From an uncultured Polyangiaceae bacterium (GTDB lineage: Bacteria > Myxococcota_A > Polyangia > Polyangiales > Polyangiaceae), in the NCBI GenBank assembly GCA_938004815.1, contig CALKVR010000100.1:1-5969 (forward strand): a stretch of 5,969 nt of DNA, read 5' to 3'. How positions within the stretch are numbered: position 1 is the stretch's first letter; the number at the start of each line of letters is the position of its first letter. Made by a program: the position numbers and the translations under genes. Of the stretch, positions 1 through 3,295 are shown piece after piece. The notes beneath the pieces were generated by a model. It had not been told where the DNA came from, did no database searches, and saw nothing but the letters and a program-made list of their open reading frames with translations.

Positions 1-1
1 C

Positions 2-1069
2 AGCTTCATGGCCGGGGGCGGTGGCCAAGCCTCGAACAGCAGCACCACCGCGGCCTCGACGGCGTCCACCGGAATGGGGGGCGCGGGCGGATGCGAACAG
101 AACTGTGCGATCCAGGTCTCGGATGAGTGCGCCTCGGCTCGTGTCTTCGATCTGCCCGCGGGCGTGGTCGTCACGGTCGACGGCATCACCGATGGCGCCG
201 TCGATGACGTCAAGGTGACGGGCATCGCCGGTCTCGCGTGCCCGTCCGACGGCCCCGACCAATGGGTGGCAGTTCGCGTAGCCGAGGCGGGAGCCATCCG
301 GGCCACGCTGACGCCTCTCGACGATCCCGACTGGGGAGCGAACCTCGAGAAGGCGGTGCTCCACGTGCGAACGGGTTGCGACGCGGCGGCGCCGATCGAG
401 GCCCTCCAGTGCCTCGATACCAACGGCACGCCGCAAGGCGTCGCGGTCGCCGAGGTGTTCGCGCGCCCCGGCGACGTGCTCTACGTGGGGGTCGACGGGC
501 GGGGCAACGGCGACCAGGGCCCGTACTCGCTCGAGCTCCAGCACTGGGAATGCGGCGACGGCGTCGTCGACCCGCTCGAGCAGTGCGACTCGGGGCCGGC
601 GCCGGGGGTGGACTGCGCCGGTTGCCTCTCGACCGCGACCCTCGATAGCTGCGGCGCCGACGACGCGGACACGACGAGCACGTGGGCTGCGACCGCCAGC
701 CGCTGCTACGTCTGGGAGCGGGGCGAGGGCAACCAGAACTTTTTCGAAGCGCGCGGGCGGTGCGTCGCTCGCGGTGGCGATCTGGTCAGCTTCGAGACCG
801 CCGCCGAACAGGCGGCCTTCGACGCGCTCCACTTCGTCGATGACGCGTGGGTCGGTCTCGAGGATTTCGAGCAAGACCTCACCTATGACTGGCTCGGCGG
901 GCCCGTATTCGCCGGCGTGTGGGCGCCATCGCAGCCCGACAACACCGAGAACAAGCCCCGCTGCGGATACCTCGCATGGGATGGCGCTCTCGCCAACCAC
1001 GCCCTCGACACCGCGTGCGACGACGACTTCACCGAGTACGTGTGCGAGCTGCGTGGCGACAACCCCTGA
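2..1069 (+). CDS. Secreted/surface protein with Myxococcus Cys-rich repeat and C-type-lectin-like domain (5' partial)
   Basis: The frame is open from the window edge to TGA at 1067-1069. The first Met (position 8) lies inside a Gly/Ser/Thr-rich linker, so the true start and an expected (lipoprotein) signal peptide lie upstream. Counting from that Met: residues 1-28 are linker; about 40-180 resemble a PPC-like beta-sandwich (AGAIRATLTP, later PGDVLYVGVDG and GPYSLEL); 182-206 form a Myxococcus disulfide repeat (CGDGVVDPLEQC, then C203 and C206); about 215-348 are a C-type-lectin-like fold with WVGLEDF (281-287), W305, QPD (309-311) and a final YVCEL. By analogy with long-form lectin domains, likely disulfides are C215-C233, C252-C346 and C319-C337. 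QPD is the galactose-type form of the EPN/QPD ligand motif, but the WND position reads ALD (332-334), so calcium-dependent sugar binding is uncertain. Expected to act outside the cytoplasm; partner or ligand unknown. It converges on the small gene downstream, with no visible link to the efflux genes. Confidence 0.85.
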   Translation, partial: SFMAGGGGQASNSSTTAASTASTGMGGAGGCEQNCAIQVSDECASARVFDLPAGVVVTVDGITDGAVDDVKVTGIAGLACPSDGPDQWVAVRVAEAGAIRATLTPLDDPDWGANLEKAVLHVRTGCDAAAPIEALQCLDTNGTPQGVAVAEVFARPGDVLYVGVDGRGNGDQGPYSLELQHWECGDGVVDPLEQCDSGPAPGVDCAGCLSTATLDSCGADDADTTSTWAATASRCYVWERGEGNQNFFEARGRCVARGGDLVSFETAAEQAAFDALHFVDDAWVGLEDFEQDLTYDWLGGPVFAGVWAPSQPDNTENKPRCGYLAWDGALANHALDTACDDDFTEYVCELRGDNP

Positions 1070-1086
1070 GCTTCTACGGATTCGAC

Positions 1087-1123
1087 CGCCGGCGTCGTGC
1101 CCCGCATGGCCTCGACGCCGGCG
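1087..1123. terminator. GC-rich hairpin between convergent genes, probable bidirectional terminator
   Basis: CGCCGGCGTCG (1087-1097) pairs perfectly with CGACGCCGGCG (1113-1123) across a 15-nt loop. The loop itself can form three more pairs (GCC 1099-1101 with GGC 1108-1110). The hairpin begins 17 nt after the stop of the lectin gene and ends 18 nt before the stop of the minus-strand small gene, so it is centred between convergent genes. Neither strand has a U-run after the stem, so it is not a textbook intrinsic terminator. It may still stop or shield transcripts from both sides. The position and perfect stem are seen directly; the role is inferred. Confidence 0.5.
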
Positions 1124-1141
1124 CCCTCACCACCCCTCGCC

Positions 1142-1417
1142 TCAGTGCTTCGGGCCCTTCTTGGCCAGCTCTTCGGCCTTGCGGAGCTCTTCGCCCTCGG
1201 GGCCGTCGAGATCGTTGGCGGCCTCCTCGGCCAGCTCTTCGACGTCCTTGGTCTCGAGTGTCTCTTTTACGCCCGCGTTGTAGCGCTTCGCCGCGGTGCG
1301 GTTGCCCTCACCGAGCTCCTCGCCCGTGTCGGGCAGCACCGAGCTTGCGTTGCGCTTTGCCTTTTCGGGCGCGCCCTGAGGGCTGTTCGTGAGCGGGCGA
1401 TCTTTCATGGGTTGCAT
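1142..1417 (-). CDS. Small charged protein of unknown function (91 aa)
   Basis: I do not recognise a named family. The protein has no Cys, no signal peptide and no hydrophobic segment, so it is probably cytoplasmic. The N-terminal third is Pro/Asn/Lys-rich and looks disordered. The middle carries LPDTGEELGEGNRTAAKRYN (residues 28-47). The C-terminal half (about 51-91) is rich in Glu, Lys and Ala and likely helical. From memory, short proteobacterial proteins share a GEGN-xx-A-xx-YN-like core, but I cannot name a domain. Coding is supported by strongly G/C-ending codons and by GAGGTGA (1430-1424 on the minus strand), a seven-base match to the anti-Shine-Dalgarno complement. The GAGG core lies 9 nt before the ATG at 1417 but only 3 nt before the ATG at 1423, so I chose 1417; the alternative start adds two residues. 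It lies downstream of the TetR gene on the same strand and overlaps its frame by 110 nt, so co-transcription is likely. TGA (1426-1424) abuts the 1423 ATG in the same frame, ruling out an upstream extension. Confidence 0.72.
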   Translation of the reverse strand: MQPMKDRPLTNSPQGAPEKAKRNASSVLPDTGEELGEGNRTAAKRYNAGVKETLETKDVEELAEEAANDLDGPEGEELRKAEELAKKGPKH

Positions 1418-2120
1418 GTGCATTCACCTCTGAAGACACACCACGCACGTGCCGTGCCCGCGGCGAGGGCGCGGCGGGCTCGGGGCTCTTCGCCGTCGCG
1501 ACCGCGTTCAAGCCGGCGAGCATGACCTCGCAGATCGTCTCCACGCGCAGGGCGATGTCCTCGAAGGGTATCTGCATCCCCTCGTGGCCGCGGATCTCGA
1601 TCGAGACGACCCCGTGCATCGCTGCCCAGAGGCTCTGCGCGACGAGGTGAGACCGCCCGGCGAACGCGGGGAAGTACCCCTGCCGAATGGCGTCGGCGAC
1701 GGCGCGTTCGAGCGCCGAGTACGCGTCCTCTTCGGGCTTGTCGTGCTCGGGCAGGCCCTCTTTCAAGTTGGGCACCGCGTCCATCACGAACAGGGTCTTG
1801 TACTGCTCGGGGTGCTCGAGCGCGAACCGCGCGTAGAGCTTGGCGAGCGCGCGGAGGCGGGCAGGCGGGTCGGCCGCCGCCTGCTCGCTCTGGAAGTGGC
1901 GGGTGAACGCCACGTAGTCGGTCTGGCAAATCGCGCGGACGAGAGCGTCCTTGTCGGCGAAGTGCGCGTAGAGGGCGCCCGGCGTGTACTCGATCTCGTC
2001 GGCGAGGCGGCGCATCGTCAGCGCGGCGAGCCCCTCGTTCACCAGGATCTCGCGGCCCTTGTCGATGATCTTCTTCTGGAGCGCGACCCGCTCGCGCTCG
2101 CGCCGTTCGGCGGTGCCCAC
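1308..2120 (-). CDS. TetR-family transcriptional repressor (WHG-type C-terminal domain), likely regulator of the adjacent efflux operon
   Basis: A DNA-binding repressor expected to sense a small hydrophobic ligand and control the divergent adaptor/pump operon. From the GTG at 2120 it begins VGTAERRERERVALQKKI, the usual arginine-rich start of this subgroup. The TetR_N helix-turn-helix spans about residues 16-63, with LTMRRLADEIEYTPGALYAHF (34-54) as the core. The ligand domain follows (RLRALAKLYARFALEHPEQY, about 88-107) with the W-xxx-HG signature in LWAAMHG (W165, H169, G170), matching the WHG-type TetR C-terminal domain. GTG was preferred over the in-frame ATG at 2171 because GAGGTAGG lies just upstream, the ATG has no Shine-Dalgarno, and the ATG start would nearly abut the operator. 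Recognisable sequence ends near residue 210. The remaining ~60 residues form a basic, low-complexity tail reaching TGA at 1308, giving 270 aa against about 190-230 for the family. Its last ~36 codons overlap the small gene and use A/T-ending codons and CGA freely, so that tail may be an artefact of a lost stop or a frameshift. Confidence 0.88.
   Translation of the reverse strand: MGTAERRERERVALQKKIIDKGREILVNEGLAALTMRRLADEIEYTPGALYAHFADKDALVRAICQTDYVAFTRHFQSEQAAADPPARLRALAKLYARFALEHPEQYKTLFVMDAVPNLKEGLPEHDKPEEDAYSALERAVADAIRQGYFPAFAGRSHLVAQSLWAAMHGVVSIEIRGHEGMQIPFEDIALRVETICEVMLAGLNAVATAKSPEPAAPSPRARHVRGVSSEVNAHATHERSPAHEQPSGRARKGKAQRKLGAARHGRGAR
1424..1431 (-). promoter_or_regulatory. Ribosome binding site of the small charged-protein gene
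   Basis: Read on the minus strand this is AGAGGTGA. Its last seven bases match the ribosomal anti-Shine-Dalgarno complement perfectly, the best such site I noticed in the window. Its spacing favours the ATG at 1417 over the one at 1423. It lies inside the out-of-frame tail of the TetR reading frame, so ribosomes finishing the repressor would pass over it. Confidence 0.6.
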
Positions 2121-2127
2121 GTCTTTA

Positions 2128-2135
2128 CCTACCTC
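2128..2135 (-). promoter_or_regulatory. Ribosome binding site supporting the GTG start of the TetR gene
   Basis: The minus strand reads GAGGTAGG here. The second AGG lies 7 nt before the GTG at 2120-2118. The alternative ATG at 2171 has only ATGAC and the operator before it, with no purine-rich site. This site decides the start choice, but it is a moderate rather than strong match. Confidence 0.45.
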
Positions 2136-2165
2136 GACACCCAACGGCGTCGCCGACAAAGACAT

Positions 2166-2175
2166 TGACATGTCA
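2166..2175. repeat. Second small palindrome and repeated half-sites beside the operator
   Basis: TGACATGTCA is a perfect 10-bp palindrome sharing one base with the 17-bp operator. Related half-site-like octamers flank the area: ATTGACA at 2164-2170, ATTGAACA at 2175-2182 as the operator's left arm, and ATCGAACA at 2193-2200. The series could let more than one dimer bind, or could be chance similarity in a short A/T-richer region. Confidence 0.35.
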
Positions 2176-2191
2176 TTGAACAGTGTTCAAT
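2175..2191. promoter_or_regulatory. 17-bp perfect palindrome, probable TetR operator
   Basis: ATTGAACAGTGTTCAAT is a perfect inverted repeat of 8 bp around a single central base (2183). It lies in the 79-bp divergent region between the TetR gene and the adaptor gene, where an autoregulating TetR repressor would bind. Size and symmetry suit a TetR dimer. It sits downstream of a perfect -35 hexamer (2165-2170) and covers or touches either candidate -10, so a bound repressor would block RNA polymerase on the efflux operon. A/T-rich symmetric DNA in so GC-rich a window is unlikely by chance. The palindrome is seen directly; its occupancy by this repressor is inferred. Confidence 0.8.
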
Positions 2192-2199
2192 CATCGAAC

Positions 2200-3294
2200 A
2201 TGGGTTTCCGGGCACCGCTGTCTCTGGCCGCCGCCGTCCTCCCCATCCTCCTCCTCGGCGCCGGCTGCGATCGCGCCGTGCCCGACGCGTCGGCGCACAC
2301 GGCCGCGCCGGTCGTTCGGCCCGTCCGCGTCATGCCCGTCGAGCGGGGGCCGGTCGAGCGGCCGATACGCGCGTCGGGCCTCGTGGCGGCGCGGTACAAC
2401 GCCGACCTCTCGTTCAAGGTCGGCGGCGTCGTGAGCGCGGTGCTGGTCGAGGACGGCGCCCGCGTGAAAAAGGGGCAAGTCCTCGCGCGGGTCGACCCGA
2501 CCGAGCTGTCGGCCGGGGCCGAGCAGGCGCGCCGCAGCCTCGACAAGGCGAAGCGGGATCTGGAGCGGGCCAAAGCGCTCTTCGCCGAGCGCACGCTCGC
2601 TCGCGCCGACCTCGAGGGGGCCGAGACCGCCGCCGCGATCGCGACGTCGGCGCACACCGCCGCTGCGTTCAACGAGCGTCACACGGTGCTGGTCGCGCCC
2701 ACCGACGGCATCGTCGAGCGCCGCCTCGTCGAGCCGGGTGAGGTCGCGGCGCCGGGCCGGCCCGTGGTCCGCTTTCTCGGCACCCAGCGCGGCTGGGTGA
2801 TCGCCGCGGCGGTGTCCGACCGCGACGCGCTGCGCGTTGTGCCGGGTACGCCCGCACGCGTCGTCCTCGACGCAACTCCCGACACCCCCATCGACGGCAT
2901 GGTCACCGACGTCGCCCGCCTCTCGAACCCGCGCACGGGCACGTTCGACGTCGAGGTCACGTTGCCCGCCACGCTGCCCTTCGAGCCCAAGGCGGGGCTC
3001 GTCGCCAAGCTCACGCTGCCGCGAACGGAGCGACCGCCGGCCACGGTACCGCTCGCCGCGCTCGTCGACGGCGACGGCGACCGAGCGTTCGTGTTCGTCG
3101 TCGAGGGTGACCGCGCCAAGCGGGTGCCGGTGCGGGTCGCGTTCCTGGCCGGCGACCGCGCGGCGTTGCGCGACGACGTCGCCGGCGTGACGGCGGTGGT
3201 CGTAGAGGGGCAGACCGATATCGTCGACGGCGCGGCGGTGCGCGTGACCGAGCCGCCGACGTGGTCGTCGCCGGCGCCGTCACCGAGGCCATGA
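2200..3294 (+). CDS. RND efflux periplasmic adaptor (membrane fusion) lipoprotein
   Basis: The periplasmic subunit that links an RND pump to an outer-membrane channel. The 364-aa product starts MGFRAPLSLAAAVLPILLLG and continues AGC, a lipoprotein signal peptide with lipidated Cys at 23. D24 follows, the residue that in enterobacteria keeps AcrA-type adaptors in the inner membrane. Domains in order: first beta-barrel/lipoyl strands (about 40-100, with SFKVGGVVSAVLVEDGARVK typical of the lipoyl motif), a short alpha-helical hairpin (about 103-158), the second lipoyl half (162-192, VLVAPTDGIVERRLVEPGE), a beta-barrel (about 195-275) and a membrane-proximal domain (about 280-350). Length fits the family. 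The ATG at 2200 was chosen because it gives a compact signal peptide directly after the operator. The in-frame ATG at 2170 would put the operator inside the gene. Neither start has a clear Shine-Dalgarno. The stop is 1 nt before the permease start, so the two are certainly one operon, probably repressed through 2175-2191. Confidence 0.93.
   Translation: MGFRAPLSLAAAVLPILLLGAGCDRAVPDASAHTAAPVVRPVRVMPVERGPVERPIRASGLVAARYNADLSFKVGGVVSAVLVEDGARVKKGQVLARVDPTELSAGAEQARRSLDKAKRDLERAKALFAERTLARADLEGAETAAAIATSAHTAAAFNERHTVLVAPTDGIVERRLVEPGEVAAPGRPVVRFLGTQRGWVIAAAVSDRDALRVVPGTPARVVLDATPDTPIDGMVTDVARLSNPRTGTFDVEVTLPATLPFEPKAGLVAKLTLPRTERPPATVPLAALVDGDGDRAFVFVVEGDRAKRVPVRVAFLAGDRAALRDDVAGVTAVVVEGQTDIVDGAAVRVTEPPTWSSPAPSPRP
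3285..3288 (+). promoter_or_regulatory. Ribosome binding site of the RND permease gene
   Basis: GAGG lies within the last codons of the adaptor gene and 7 nt before the ATG at 3296. An earlier ATG at 3291 overlaps the adaptor stop but is in the wrong frame for the permease. The arrangement fits translational coupling of adaptor and pump. Confidence 0.6.
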
Positions 3295-3295
3295 C

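Larger units (their letters stand above)
2165..2194 (+). promoter_or_regulatory. Probable sigma-70-type promoter of the efflux operon
   Basis: TTGACA at 2165-2170 is a perfect -35 consensus on the plus strand. Two -10 candidates each match four of six positions: TTCAAT (2186-2191, 15-nt spacer) and AATCAT (2189-2194, 18-nt spacer). Either would place the transcript start at about 2198-2201, at the ATG of the adaptor gene. The operator overlaps the spacer and -10 region. The -35 is convincing; the -10 is weak and spacing is not the ideal 17, so the exact start is uncertain. Confidence 0.5.

Noticed and set aside
238..1525. Several alternative plus-strand frames overlapping the lectin and small genes
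   Set aside because: They are Arg/Ala/Pro/Ser-rich out-of-frame translations of GC-rich coding sequence with no motif.
1449..2168. Plus-strand open frame (239 codons) antisense to the TetR gene
   Set aside because: The opposite strand has a convincing TetR helix-turn-helix and WHG motif; the antisense product is Arg/Val/Leu filler.
2169..2171. ATG at 2171 (minus strand) as the TetR start
   Set aside because: Kept as an alternative but not preferred: it has no Shine-Dalgarno, lies 3 nt from the operator, and adds 17 residues ahead of the usual arginine-rich N-terminus. The GTG at 2120 has a GAGGTAGG site.
1984..2199. Upstream in-frame extension of the adaptor protein back to an ATG at 1984
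   Set aside because: It would run antisense through the TetR DNA-binding domain and across the operator, and would bury the lipoprotein signal peptide internally.
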